Of a DNA stretch of 64,000 nt, positions 21,100 through 33,079 are shown piece after piece. Where the stretch lies: positions 7,008,501 through 7,072,500 of the forward strand of contig BSBM01000608.1 of NCBI GenBank assembly GCA_027924585.1. Direction: 5' to 3'. Within the stretch, counting starts at the first letter, position 1. Every line of letters starts with the position of its first letter. This DNA comes from Larix kaempferi. Taxonomy: Eukaryota; Streptophyta; Pinopsida; Pinales; Pinaceae. The notes under the pieces are model-generated. The model saw only the letters and a program-made list of their open reading frames with translations. It did not search any database and was not told the DNA's origin. The position numbers were made by a program, and so were the translations under genes.

Positions 21100-23591
21100 A
21101 CGATGTCCATTCCTCAAACCGTTGGTACCGTTGGAATTAGCACAACGAGAACTTCATGATACTCCTTTCCTTTTCCTGTTTTCATCAGGTCCATTTTTTG
21201 ACCATTTTTTCATGCCCTCGTCACCTCGGTTTGCATGCCACTTCGGCCATTCTCCATTTTTGATGAATCTTATGTCACCTGATTCAATTTTCCATGCTCG
21301 TGATGATGCTTGAGATCATTTCTCACTCTCATGCCCTTTTTTTTTGAGCATTTTTTCCCATGTCCCCTCGTTGCCTCGGTTTGCGTGCCACATCAACCGT
21401 CGTCCATTTATGATGAGACTCATATTGCCGGATTCAGTTTTTCACGCTCGTGATGACGCTTAAGATCATTTCTCGCTCTACCTCCAGATTTTTTGGGCAT
21501 TTTTCCCATACCCCCTCGTTGCCTCGATTTGTGTGCCACATCGGTCGTCGTCCATTTTTGACAAGTTTGATATCGTCAGATTCAGTTTTCTGCGCTGGTG
21601 ATGATGCTTGAGATCATTTCTCACTCTCACCCCCATAATTTTTGGGCATTTTTTCAAAATGCCACTCATCACCTTGGTTTGCGTGCCACATTGGCCGTTG
21701 CCCCTTTTTTACAATCTTTATGTCACCGGATTCAGTATTCTGCACTCATGATGATGCTTGAGACCTTTTCTCGCTCTCATCAATCCCTTTTTGTTCGGTA
21801 TAGTTTAACCCCTTTTTCGAGCCGAGCAATCCCTTTTACGAAAAAAGCACTTAGGGAGTTTCTGTTAAGCTCTTTTCTGACTCCTAAAAAATAATCAAAA
21901 GATCACCGAGCAACCTTGCTTCCTTTCATGCTCGCTAAACATATCTGAAAGGGCGTCTACCTGGTATAAGTTTACCCCTTTTCCGGACATTGTAGACTAA
22001 TTACGAAAAAGGAATACTCTAGTCACATCGGCTAGAAGTGTTCTCCATTTGCATCATTTTATGCTTTTTCGGACCTTCGGGACTAACTTACAAAAAAGAA
22101 CACCAATGGAGTCCACTTACCGCTTTCAGACTCTCTAAACATGAAAGCGACCACGAGCAATCACCATCCTGGGCTAGTAAAAACCCACAGAATGGTACTC
22201 ACAACCACTGCAGAGTCTTCTTATCGTTTTCAGACTCCTTAAAAATGAAAGCACCCATGAGCACGAACAGTCCTGGGCTCACAAAATCTGCAAGACAGTA
22301 CCATTTCAGAGCACACTTTTATCCCTTCTTGGAGCTCATTAAAACTACGAAGAAGGACCCAATGGTGCTTCTCGGCACCACAACAGATCATGTCTACTCA
22401 TATGGCAGCTTCCCCATTTTGGTCGCCTTTGTCCAGAGTATTCTGCAGTATGTCACCCTGAGAATCCCTCGACAGCACCCATCAGCTTGTCCCCCCAGAG
22501 TCAATACATACCCTTCAATCCTTAAAAGCTATGATCCCTGCACCTACAAGTCAATTCCCTACGCTGCTAGGTCAACCATGTCATCATGCTCTGAACAAAG
22601 GAAGTTTGAGTCCACCCACTCTATGACCCCAGTTACTTCCCATCCCCACAAGTATGTCAGTCCTGCCATCAGTACTACAACACTTCAGTTCTACACCTCG
22701 TGATCCTATAAAGGAAACATCATTGCCTTGTTAGTTGCTGGTCTCCCTCTGTCGACGACAACCAAATTTATTCCAGAGGATAGACCTAGAGGCCCCTGTG
22801 TCTTGGACTCATCACCATTTATGATGAGTGCCTATGAATCATTTCCAGAAGAGTCCTCAGTGCCTCTCCAAATGGTTGTTTCTCACATGCTCGACTTCAA
22901 CACCTTGATCGCATCGTTGAGACTCGCACAGGGTATTGCTCCTTCCAGTTATTTGTTGAAGACCCCGGATACCACCTAACTCTTCCACATTTGAGAGTCT
23001 ACTCATGGAAACAACCAATTACATTTTTCCTATACATATCTGTGTTGTGGATGGCGAAAGTATTCAGATGTACCCCATTTTTATACTCCCTCGAGTATAC
23101 AGTTACATATACTCCTCATAGTTGACTCAGAGTCATTGAGTCCCTATAGATGTTGGACACCTTCAGATTCAGCAGCTCATCAACCCTTCTGAGACCTTGT
23201 TTAGAACGGTTGTCACTTCATTCCAGTGTATCAGTTATTGAGATCAGTCATGTTATGATCATGAGTACATCCCAAAATAGTGTCCCCTTTGGACCATTAT
23301 GATGTACCAGCATATTTTTTATGTATTATTCAGGTCCCCCTTCTTGGGACTAATTGTTATGTATATATCTTGATACGAGCATGGGTATGCCCACCTCGTC
23401 CATTATCAGAGATTATTCCTCATTCATATTGAGGCCATGTAATATTTTTTCTTTTTTGCAGCTTCCAAGGGCCATGGATCTAGTCTCCAACCGGTATCTT
23501 CTCTCCCCCAAACCCTAGGAAAAAGACAAAAGAACTATGATGTCTATTGGCCATACGATGAGCTCCTGCCCTCAAACCTCAGTGGGCAATC
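21100..23591 (+). mobile_element. 3' region of unit 1 with about 150-bp and 110-bp repeats
   Basis: Repeats around 'cttgagatcatttctcrctctcac' recur near 21308, 21448, 21607 and 21748 (spacing 140-160). Then come shorter repeats with 'tttcagactcyytaaa.atgaaagc', then an open stretch 22038-22703 and 22728-22979 shared with units 2 and 3. The polypurine tract before LTR2 is decayed (gtgggcaatc). From about 22350 on, this tail is nearly the same as that of unit 2 and differs more from unit 3. Confidence 0.8.
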
Positions 23592-24275
23592 TGTTAACAC
23601 CCAAAAAGTGCTCACTAGCCCATTTCCTTATTCACATGACCCATTTGTCCACTTTTCCACCATTTGAGCCTCTAAAGCCATCAAAAGGTCACCAAAAGAC
23701 CATAATACACCCCTTTTTCCTCTCAAAATGAATATTTTTCCTCAAAAAGCATAAAAAACCCTCAAAAAGGGTCCAGAATTCCCAAAAATATTAAAAAGGG
23801 AATACAAATATTCAAAATATTCAAAAAAGGAAAAAGGAGGGAAAAGGTACTAATCCATGTTGGTCAATACTATTGGTTTCCTCAAAACCATAATGGTATT
23901 CCCCACCACCAAAAACTATAAAAAGGTGGTAGGGGCTCCTCACTTTCCATCCATCCATCATCCTATCCTCACGCTGTCAAAATCTCTCATGAGACTTTTG
24001 GCCATTTTCAGCATCTTGGAGAAGAGACCTTTGGAGCTTGGAGCTACTCATCTTGGGAGTTGCTCAACACAAATCCTCACCATTTGAGGTATCTTAATAC
24101 AAAATATCCATTCTTTTATTTCTTGTTATTTCCATGAATCATTTTCAAATTTATTTGTTATATGCACATGTTAGTTTAGATTTAGATTTAATTCATAATT
24201 GTTTTTGCTTTCAATATTGAAACTGCTATCACATTGTTGATAGGTTCCCATTGCACAAATCTTGGTTGCAAAACA
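23592..24275 (+). repeat. LTR2 of the array
   Basis: Starts TGTTAACACCC. TATA box TATAAAAAGG at 23917-23926. Shares derived bases with LTR3 (ggtactaatcc, cctctcaaaatg, cacaaatcttgg). It ends at 'ttgcaaaaca' and runs into 'gttttcggcg', so only the left arm of the terminal hairpin is left and no primer-binding site is seen. Confidence 0.9.
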
Positions 24276-24319
24276 GTTTTCGGCGTCTGTTTTTCGGCTT
24301 TCGCCTCGCGGCTTTTCAC

Positions 24320-24535
24320 CCGAAAGTCGCGCGGCTCATCGCGACCTCGCAGCTTTTTTCCACGCGGCGCGCCACTGCTTTGCGGCCATTTTACGCGCTG
24401 CACATCGCAGCTTCGCGACCATTTTCCGTGCTACACATCGCGACTGTGTGACCGAAACCTGCGCTGCACATCGCAACTACGCGGCCGAAACCCCCGCTGC
24501 ACATCGTGGCTATTTTCCCAAAACCCGTGATGCAA
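24320..24535 (+). repeat. 33-bp GC-rich minisatellite, leader of unit 2
   Basis: Same block as in unit 1, around 'ctgcacatcgc..ct.cgcggcc'. The open frames in it on both strands are by-products of a 33-bp period. Confidence 0.85.
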
Positions 24536-26011
24536 TTTTTTTGAATTTGGCCAATTTTTTGAAAATATCTTTTGCTGTATTTTTTGCCCATTTAGCATAT
24601 TTTACAACATTAATTTTTCTGCATTTTTACAACCATACTAAATCTTTTCCTATTTATATATGCTCCATTAAAAGTCTTTTTAAAAATTTTCAGTAATTGA
24701 AAGAAAGATTTTCTGCATTTTATTTAGATCAAGGTTTTACTGTTTATTTGCTCAATACTTTGCCCAAGCAATTTTTTAAGAGATCCATTTATTCCTTGAA
24801 ATATTTATGTTATTTGCTTCCCTTTAAATTATTTCAAAGATCCATTATTTTTTAATAGTTTTTTCAAGCATTTACATTTCAAAAACGCCTTTATTTTTTG
24901 CAAAATTGGAAGTGTCTTTTCTTTCATTTGTAATCAATCACCCAAGCAAGGCAAATCAATTTCAGTTTAAATACCACACTTGCACCCACTCTGCCTTAAA
25001 CTGAGCCTTAAAATTTACCTTAACTCAACAAACTTTTAACCCCACTTGGGGAGCACTTAAAAGAATCTTGTAGTTAGGTAGAATTGAGAGGATAGGTTTC
25101 ACCAATAACACCTCTCAATTATTTACATTTGAGACATAGTGGTTGTCTTTAAGGTCCAAAAATCCCTTAAAATTTTGACACGGTTATCAACCAATTTATC
25201 TGGAAGGCCTCTCCCTTAGGAGGGTTGAAGTAGCCAGACTAGTTCTGGAAGTCTGAGTGGAATACCGCAATCGATTCAGTAACCAAAGGATACCTTTTGA
25301 AGTTCTCGGTGTACACCCAAGAGGGTGTACAGCGGCGATAGAACCAAACTGCAAATTCACCCAACCAAACATGTCATGAACGGGGTATCCTAGTTGCCAC
25401 TCTTTAGGATTGTCTACCCGTTTTCCCTCCCGGTAGGGGGATATCTAGCCGTTGATTCAACACTCTATATTGTCTGACTTGGATTTCATCACCTTGCAGA
25501 GAATATTGTTTGTTAACTCACAATACTTCTAGTTAGGTGTTTGCATGATACATTATCCACCTTTGGTCTAGTAACACCACTTTTTTCTAGGAATTGTTTG
25601 CCTTTTGGTATTCTGACCAATTTTGTTGCATCCCTCCTCTTATTATAGCACAACTCCTATAATAAGTTCTTTTTGAGGTTGGTTGTTGGCCTGAGAGCCT
25701 TTATTTTTTTTTTCACTCCCCTCTTGCACTCATTGTTGCATTAGAGTTTCGAGTTTTTTACATCACCACCTTACACTGAAATTTTTAAAATATTTCTCAC
25801 CATTGAGAATTTAAGACGATCTCATTGTCTTAAGGGTGAACCCCTTCAGTTCGGTATACTTGGCTCTATCCGTCATAGATGTAGAGCCTTGTCCCTTAAC
25901 TCGACATGTCATCGTCCAAGCACACAGTCATCCGATTCTGACACGCCTCACTTCACATCTGATTCTGAGGCTGAATCCGAAAACCCTACTGAAATATCAC
26001 CAACCAACCTC
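24536..26011 (+). other. Leader of unit 2 between minisatellite and gag
   Basis: About 1.5 kb without a convincing gene. Two strong inverted repeats stand out: a 9-bp stem with a 4-base loop at 25310-25331 (tgtacaccc / gggtgtaca) and a perfect 10-bp stem with an 8-base loop at 25639-25666 (cttattatag / ctataataag). Such folds in a retroelement leader could serve packaging or translation; this is inference. Missing in unit 1 through the deletion. Confidence 0.6.
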
Positions 26012-27420
26012 ATGGCTGGATCACAATATGACCCACTTTTCACCAGTACTATTGGAGATACATCCACAAACCCTTCTACTACTATGCCACCCATGGTAAC
26101 AACAAACCCTTTAGGCATGCCTAATATAGGGGCCACTCCACCTTTAGGTATGCCCAACACAGGACTACCTCCTATTATGGGTATGCCCAACATAGGAATC
26201 ACACCACCTCACATTACAACAACCCAGATCCCAGGAATTCCTGGCACTATTCCTAACCCCTTTGCAATCCATGTTGCACTTGGGAACGCTGGCCCATCCC
26301 ACACCACAACGGTTGGAGGACACATACCTTCAATACCTAGCATACCCTTAGGGGCTAATGGACCACTACATAATGCCACCATTAATAGTTATGTCTCAGT
26401 CACCACGCCACACCCATCTGCTAGTTTACCATATATGGCTAGTATGAACTTACCAGACCTAGCTAGGTTAACCAACGATCCTATCAGGCACAACCCTACA
26501 TGGCCACTCATGCTTGCAAAGCTCCCCTCGAACATCCCCAAGTTTGAAGGAAAACCTGGGGAGGGTCCCCAAAACCACATAATGTCATTTCACCTATGGT
26601 GTTCATCTAACTCCATAGTGGATGACTCCATTAGACTAAGACTGTTGCAACGAACGTTCACTGGCTCTGCAGCCAAGAGGTACATCGAACAACAACATGG
26701 AACCCACCATACATTTACGTCTCTCGCCTCCACTTCCCTTGAGTTTTTTCAGCTACCTATACGCTATGATGCAAGAGTTGAAATACTGTTGTCTTGCAAA
26801 CAAAACACAGCTACCCACATCACCGACCATATGCATGAGTGACGCAAGCGTCATAGCCTCTGTAAGATAAAACTAGATGATCGTATATTTTTGGCATGGT
26901 TTCTTAAATCACTCCTACCCCTCATAGCCAAAGACGTAGCGTCCGAACGACCCCAGTCAGAGGAAGAAGCTATCTTAAAAGCTCAACAATTCGACCTGAT
27001 TTATGCCCAGTCAGGCTATGTCTACACCATCATACCAGACGCCCCACGAGGCAATTCTTCATACGGTGATGCTCCGGGGGCATCACATGCCGCTGATGGT
27101 ATTATCGGCCAAGTCACAACACAAAATAAACCTTTTGGCATGGTGAGCACCATAAACGCCCCAGACCTCTCTAAGGTTACATCTAATTCTGGAGCGACAA
27201 CTTCGTACACTCCAACAAATCAGACTCATCACACTCATGGACCCTCTTGTCCAAAACATTGCTATGGGAAAGCACCATCGACATATGTACCACCCACATA
27301 CTTTAACCAACCGGCCACCCAGAACCCAATTCATTTACTGACCCAACCAATGTATTACCCCGAGCAAGCTACACCAGCTAACCCAACACTTCCAATAGCT
27401 CAGGGTTACCAACAACCCCA
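26012..27420 (+). pseudogene. gag of unit 2
   Basis: First in-frame ATG at 26012. An N-terminal stretch with repeats of the type 'LGMPNIG' is followed by the gag domain ('FEGKPGEGPQNHIMSFHLWC', 'LRLLQRTFTGSAAKRYIEQ', 'AWFLKSLLPLIAKDVASERP'). A TGA at about 26840 (Trp in unit 3) splits it. A TAG at 27422-27424, shared with unit 3, ends the second piece before the basic asparagine-rich tail. Confidence 0.85.
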
Positions 27421-27424
27421 GTAG

Positions 27425-27945
27425 GCAACTGGACCACCTCCATCCCCACCAGCTTATTATCCACCGCAACCTGCTCCCGCACCTGCGGCACCCCAAAATC
27501 CTCCCACTACTCAAGGGCAAGTGTACACACAACACAATCAGCCCCAACACCAAAACAACCAACGCAACCAGGGTGGACAACAAAACCGTGGAAGAGGACG
27601 TAACCGCGGCAACAACCAACAACATAATCAAGGTCCACGACCTCCCAATCCTCCAAATAATAACAATGCTGCTCCTCCCAACCAGAATCCTAATCGTCAT
27701 CCCAAGCAGCCAAAAAACAATAACCTAAGAACAAACCATCCATGTTCTATATGTGGCCTCTATGGACACTAGACTCACAACTGCCCCAATTTAGAGAAAG
27801 CACGTAAGCGTTGGGCTAACGATGCCCAACGCCAGGGCCACGCTGGATAGCCAGCTCCACTTAATCAACCGCAACCCATGATATTACTAAACCCATTTCC
27901 AAACCAGGGAGTAGTAAATGCTCACCCTATGGATCCCCCATAAGG
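27425..27945 (+). pseudogene. gag tail and CCHC knuckle of unit 2 (stops shared with unit 3)
   Basis: Proline/asparagine/glutamine-rich tail (27521-27772). The knuckle 'CSICGLYGH' is cut by a TAG at 27770-27772 in the middle of the CCHC motif, and a TAA lies at 27941-27943. Both stops are also found in unit 3 (39740-39742 and 39911-39913) but not in unit 1. Confidence 0.85.
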
Positions 27946-28034
27946 ATCTACTGCACCCCAACAACAAATCACCTATGCCGCAACTGATTATCAGCATACG
28001 GATCCAAGCACCCATTTATTAATGATGTCATCCA

Positions 28035-28889
28035 ATGACATTAACCTCCAAACTCACAGGAATCGGTACGGCCCACCCCCAGAAACTCCTCCCACTGATG
28101 CATCCATCTCCCTTCCACCAGATCAACCACTACGCATACCAAATATGTCGTTGGATGAAGGACCTAAAATCCCTCGCATCCCTTTGTGAAGGATTAACAA
28201 CAATCCTAATGCTCATGTAGCATCCAATTATAACATCCTGGAAGACCTAGCACAATCCCCTGTTGCTATGTCCACTTTAGAGGTACCGAAAACATGCCCT
28301 GCACAACAAAAACTACTACTATCCACCATCGGAGGAGTAGACCTTGATTACACACACATGATGGCTTTCGACTTAGACCAAGCCAAACCTCGATTGCCAT
28401 CAAATTTGGCCTTCCAAGTATCAATAAACATTCGAAACCTTGTTGTGCATCGATGAAGGAGCTTCAACTTGCATTATATCCACCCTTGTGTGGCAGAAAC
28501 TTGGCTCCCCCGCTTTACAACCATCCACCACGGCCTTACAAGCTTACAACGGGCGCTCAGCTCAACCACAAGGCCTCTTAGCGAACGTACCCATAGAACA
28601 AGGTGGCAACTTAGTTCTTATCGACATCGAAGTGATCAATGCCCAGCTCGACTACAACCTCCTTCTTGGACATAGCTATATGTACAAAATGAAAGCAGTG
28701 GCTTCGTCTATTTTTCGTCTCATGATGTTCCCACATGAAGGACGCGTTATCAAGATCGATCAACTCACATATTATGATCCTAATGCCCCCGCAGCACCTC
28801 AAAATGTGCTACCAATGATTGAACAAACCATTCAAACTGCACCAACATCCTTTGTGTCGTCAATTGGTCCTGGAATCTACAACGAGTAA
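28035..28889 (+). pseudogene. Retropepsin region of unit 2 (11-bp deletion)
   Basis: Frames 28035-28456 and 28440-28889. Eleven bases present in unit 1 (about 16660-16670) are missing near 28450, between two short 'atcgatg' repeats, just before 'DEGASTCIIST', so the active site is thrown out of frame. 'LDYNLLLGHSYMYKMKAVAS' follows intact. Unit 3 has the same deletion. Confidence 0.85.
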
Positions 28890-28892
28890 CCT

Positions 28893-30140
28893 ATGACTTC
28901 CACATTTCCATCGATCCCACCACCTTTACCAATAACAAAAAAATTGGATTTGTGCACCCTGTCGCACACCACACAGCAGCCTTTGTCACTACCACCAACA
29001 CCCACAGTGCTTACTCATATTGGCACAACGCCAATTCATACTATCCCGTTCTTGCTCCCATTTTCTGGAGTTGTCAGTTCGCCAGTAATGGCTACACTCA
29101 ACCTTCCTGGTTTAACATTAGGGATACTTGTATGGTACTTACCTGCTCCGAGCCCCCCATCGAATCCGACTGTTATTTTACAACCGGTACAACCTAACCC
29201 TACTACCAACCACCCACCCCCTCCTGTCACTCATCTGCAAAATAGCCCATCCCCAATAGTGACTACGGCATCAAAGTCCATAAACGCCCCACCTCCATTA
29301 TGAAACACAGGGGGCAGAGGCCCACAAACTTATAACACTGGACCCATAACTCGCACCCCCCCAACAACCCCCAAGGTAACTAAGAACCCCCCAACTATTC
29401 GCATTCCCCCTAAGTGCTCGTTGTGTGACGACGTAGGCCATGCCACTCATCAATGTCCACAATTACCTGCACTCCAAGAACACATGAATATGTTGGATGA
29501 TGACACCGGAATTCCAGTGGTAAGACTTGAGCCACCTCCTCAAACTTGAGACAAAATGCTTCGCACAAACCACCCTTGTGCGATATGCGGCATTTATGGC
29601 CATTATTCACACCACTGCCCTGATCTCCCAGATTATAGAGCAGCCTTATACGAGATGAACAATGCCGACTTAGAGATATCTCCTCCCCTCATTGAGGAGA
29701 TCTACCCTCCGAAATCATCTTCTTCGGAAGAAATCAATACCATCTATATGATTTCAACCACATACAAACCAGAACCCATTGATTTATGGTCTGATTACTT
29801 TCATACTGATGAGCAAATTCTAGAAACACTCACTGCACCGGAGTACCCTTGGGACGATATGCATCATCACTCATAGTTCCTCCCTGAGGCGTCTACATCC
29901 ACCGCAGAAAACCAACTATCAGTCGAATCGAAAGATTTTCTACCAATTAAGGTTGATTGGTTCAAAGACTCCATCCTAGCACCAGATGCCTTCGAAGAGG
30001 GGAACATGTCCAACATTTCCCCTATTATACAAACCTACCTTGGACAGGGGGCATACATTCTGACCAATTAAGAAGACAACCCCCTACGCAAACCACCCAA
30101 CAGGTTATACCTCAAACGATTTTACCCATTGAAAATCTGA
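28893..30140 (+). pseudogene. Post-protease knuckles fused to the integrase tail, unit 2
   Basis: Linker 28893-29303, then 'CDDVGHATHQCP' near 29420-29460 and 'CAICGIYGHYSHHCPD' near 29575-29620 (all four ligands kept), then the acidic linker. Stops at about 29302, 29548, 29875 and 30068. As in unit 1, the sequence jumps from 'NISPII' to the integrase tail near 30030, with no RT in between. Confidence 0.8.
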
Positions 30141-30230
30141 TGGACAACACCGCCCATAATTGTATAGTCTTATTTTGTTTTTTACAAAAATACAAAAACC
30201 TAAAAATTTGTTTTTCCTACTTGACCACAG

Positions 30231-30659
30231 ATGTATCCTGTTCCACTCTGCTACGTTGGTTTCGCTGATGGTGCAAGCCGTTGGTCCCCCAATCTCGCCT
30301 CCGCACCTTGGGTAATATATTCCCCTTCACATGAGTTGATCCACATCGATGGAGTGTGCATAGGTGCCGCCACAAACAACCAAGCTGAATACGATGCCGT
30401 GACCGGTCTCCTGGCCGTAGCTCTCCAAATGAGCATAAGTCACCTTAACGTTTTCCTGGACTCACAACTCCTTGTTTCCCAGCTCAACAACAATTACCAG
30501 GTACGCGATCCATGTCTTTTTAGAAAATTCTTGTGCTCTAAACAAATGGTTCGAGAGTTTCAATCCATTTCATTCACACATGTCCCAAGGAATCTCAACA
30601 GTGTAGCAGACCATATGGCCAACAATATTCTTGACTGGCACACCAATCAAACCCTGTAG
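30231..30659 (+). CDS. Extra RNase H of unit 2 (intact 142-residue ORF)
   Basis: The only unbroken copy of this ORF in the array. It starts at ATG 30231, directly after 'cttgaccacag', and ends at TAG 30657-30659. RNase H sites: Asp13 in 'FADGASR', Glu53 in 'NNQAEYDAV', Asp77 in 'FLDSQLLVS', Asp127 in 'NSVADHMANN'. Length fits a single RNase H domain. It is separate from the RT-linked RNase H, which this unit has lost, and lies after integrase. It would cleave the RNA of RNA-DNA hybrids; whether it is expressed is not known. Confidence 0.85.
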   Translation: MYPVPLCYVGFADGASRWSPNLASAPWVIYSPSHELIHIDGVCIGAATNNQAEYDAVTGLLAVALQMSISHLNVFLDSQLLVSQLNNNYQVRDPCLFRKFLCSKQMVREFQSISFTHVPRNLNSVADHMANNILDWHTNQTL

Positions 30660-30660
30660 T

Positions 30661-30945
30661 AAATATAAAATGTGCCTCCACGGGCATAAACAAAAAATGC
30701 ATCCACGTGCATAACATGTGCCTCCATGGGCATATACAAAAATTAAAATGATGCATCCACGTGCATAACATGTGCCTCCATGGGCATATACAGAAATCAA
30801 AATGTTGCATCCACGTGCGTAACATGTGCCTCCATGGGCATACAGAAAATCAAACATGCCTCCGCGAGAAAACAAATAGACAATAAATGCATCCATGTGC
30901 ATACACGACTATATACCAAAACATATATATATATATATATCATCA
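30661..30945 (+). repeat. 54-bp tandem repeats and (AT)n, unit 2
   Basis: Four copies of 'tgtgcctccayggg' at 30671, 30717, 30771 and 30825 (spacing 46, 54, 54), alternating with 'gcatccacgtgcat', which holds the palindrome cacgtg. An AT run of about 20 bp follows near 30922. Confidence 0.85.
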
Positions 30946-31060
30946 TATAGTCAAACATGTCATAGGTGCCCTCAGCACCCAATATACAAAAATACATAAG
31001 TCATACAAAAAGGTACTTCCCCATATGCTCATTGGCATTTGGGCGCAGATACAAGATCAT

Positions 31061-32494
31061 CTAATCATCATGGTCTCCAAGCTCCTCTGGCGCCACCTCC
31101 ATTGGTCCCGCTGGATCATGCCAAGCCCGAACCCGCCTCTCTGTCAACGCCGCTGGATCATCCCGTAACCGAATCCTCCCCTCCACCGACCCTGTCGGAC
31201 CATGCCAAGCCCCATCCCTATACTCATCTACCACTAATGCTACTCTAAGCATGATAGAGCGCCACTCACGAGGCGAATTGAAACAACGCTTGACAATGTT
31301 CCGATCCAAATTCCTCCACCCATCCTCTAGCAATCCTACGAGGATCATGTCTAGTGTCTCTCATACGCCCTCCACGGCATTATCTCGAGGCCCAGCACCT
31401 CAACCGTGAGGCCCAACTCCTCGAGCATGAGGAGGCAGTACCACTACAGGAGGCAGAATTACCACCATCGCCCATCCCCTACAAACCACATGGTCGGTCG
31501 GTGGTACAGGACCAACATCTACACAATCACGTAAGTCAACCATCATATAAATATCTCTAACTATAATCATAACAAAAACATCTAAAAGACACATGATATA
31601 GTAGAGAACAAAAAACAAAAACATACCATCTAAACCCTAGGCCTGTCCCTGGGGTCGAGGCATCTCTAGATCTCCTCGATAATCCATACCAGCATACGGA
31701 TAGTCATCAATCAACAAAGGGATCTGCTCCCATTGCTCATACATATCCTGTGAAAAGAACCCGCGGATACCACCACCACCACGGGGCATCATCTGCCCCC
31801 ACCGCACCATACGCGGCTCACTCACCAACCCATCTCGAACCGGCACCCGTGGCCGCAAGGTCGATACCGGCTCAAAAAGGAAACAACACAAAAAGGAGGC
31901 ATAGCGGAACTCTCCCCCCTCTCGGCTGACCTTGTCCAGATCTCTCCCGACATGAGCCAAAAACATCTGACCCCACGCATAGTAGGTCCCCCTCAGCACA
32001 GAATCCACGATCATCTTTTGTCCCCCAGACAAAATATGTGGGGCCACAGCACCCAACACCCGTAGAACACAAGCCCCAACATCCCGCGTATCCCACTCTC
32101 GCAGAGATCTCAGGCTCAATGCACTGTTCTGCACAATAGCCGCTGCAACACAGAAGGTCTCCAGCAGATTCTCGATATTCAAACCTACCGAGATCCTCGA
32201 CAGAAGATCCCCTACCTCCCCTAAGTGAGGCAACCCGGTAAGAAATTATACATCAATAAGGGTGATCTGTAACCTCTCACCCCCAACAATAAAAGCACCC
32301 TCTGCAGGTATCGAGAGACCCACCAATTTGTTCAGCAGTGGTTCTACTGAACGCATTGGTGGAATCTGAGCGAACTTCAGGGGCTCGCTCATAGCTAGAG
32401 TCTATCGGACCCCCTGATCAGTTCGAATCCGAATCATCAAGTCCTCCTCCATCTCCCGCTCTCGCCATGACACCAATGGTCTCCTCAAAATCCT
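31061..32494 (-). pseudogene. Antisense PMD gene of unit 2
   Basis: Same two-exon layout as in units 1 and 3. Exon 1 has 'LPHLGEVGDLLSRISVG', 'VLRGTYYAWGQMFLAH' and 'DDYPYAGMDYRGD'. The intron (about 31626 to 31519) has gt and ag ends kept. Exon 2 ends near 31061. A TAG after 'TDQGVR' (near 32403) and a TAA in 'DVYFLTG' (near 32247) break it; both are shared with unit 3. The gene runs against gag. Confidence 0.8.
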
Positions 32495-32569
32495 ACCAAA
32501 AAACAAAGAGAATTTTTTAGAACCAGAAAAAAATTTCAAAAAATTCCATCGCGGCTTTTCCATCAAAAG

Positions 32570-32790
32570 CCGCGACGATCATCGTGGCTTTCATCCATGA
32601 ACCCGCGATGAGCATCGCGGGTATTGACCCCACAGTCGCAATGAACATCGTGACTTTCAAACCCATATTCGCAATGAACATCGTGACTATCAGCCCCGGA
32701 GACGCGATGAACATTGCGACTTTCAGCCCGACAGCCGCGATGAACATCGCGACTGTCGGCCCCAAACCCACAATGTTCATCTCTGAAAAG
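32570..32790. repeat. 33-bp palindromic minisatellite beside PMD, unit 2
   Basis: Same repeat as at 20635-20850, inside the predicted leader intron (donor at 32906, acceptor at 32493 on the minus strand). Confidence 0.85.
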
Positions 32791-33020
32791 GACTCAAAAC
32801 CCGTGATATTCCACGTTGGAAGGCCAACATGGAATTTCACGGCCTTCGAGGGCCCGCCGATAACCAAAAAAGACATAATTAAAAAGGCTAAGGCGAATAG
32901 GGTTACCTGAAACTCACGGAATCAAAAACCAACGGACGAATCTCTTGAAAATCAAGAAAGAGCTCTGATTGCTTTGCCAAACTCACACGTAACCAATGAC
33001 ATGTCATATGGGCCCCACAC

Positions 33021-33030
33021 CCTATTTATA
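33021..33030 (-). promoter_or_regulatory. TATA box of the antisense PMD gene, unit 2
   Basis: TATAAATAGG on the minus strand, same place as in unit 1. Confidence 0.6.
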
Positions 33031-33079
33031 GAGATTTGACCATTTTTCAAACAACCATTGCGGTATCATACGATGTCCG

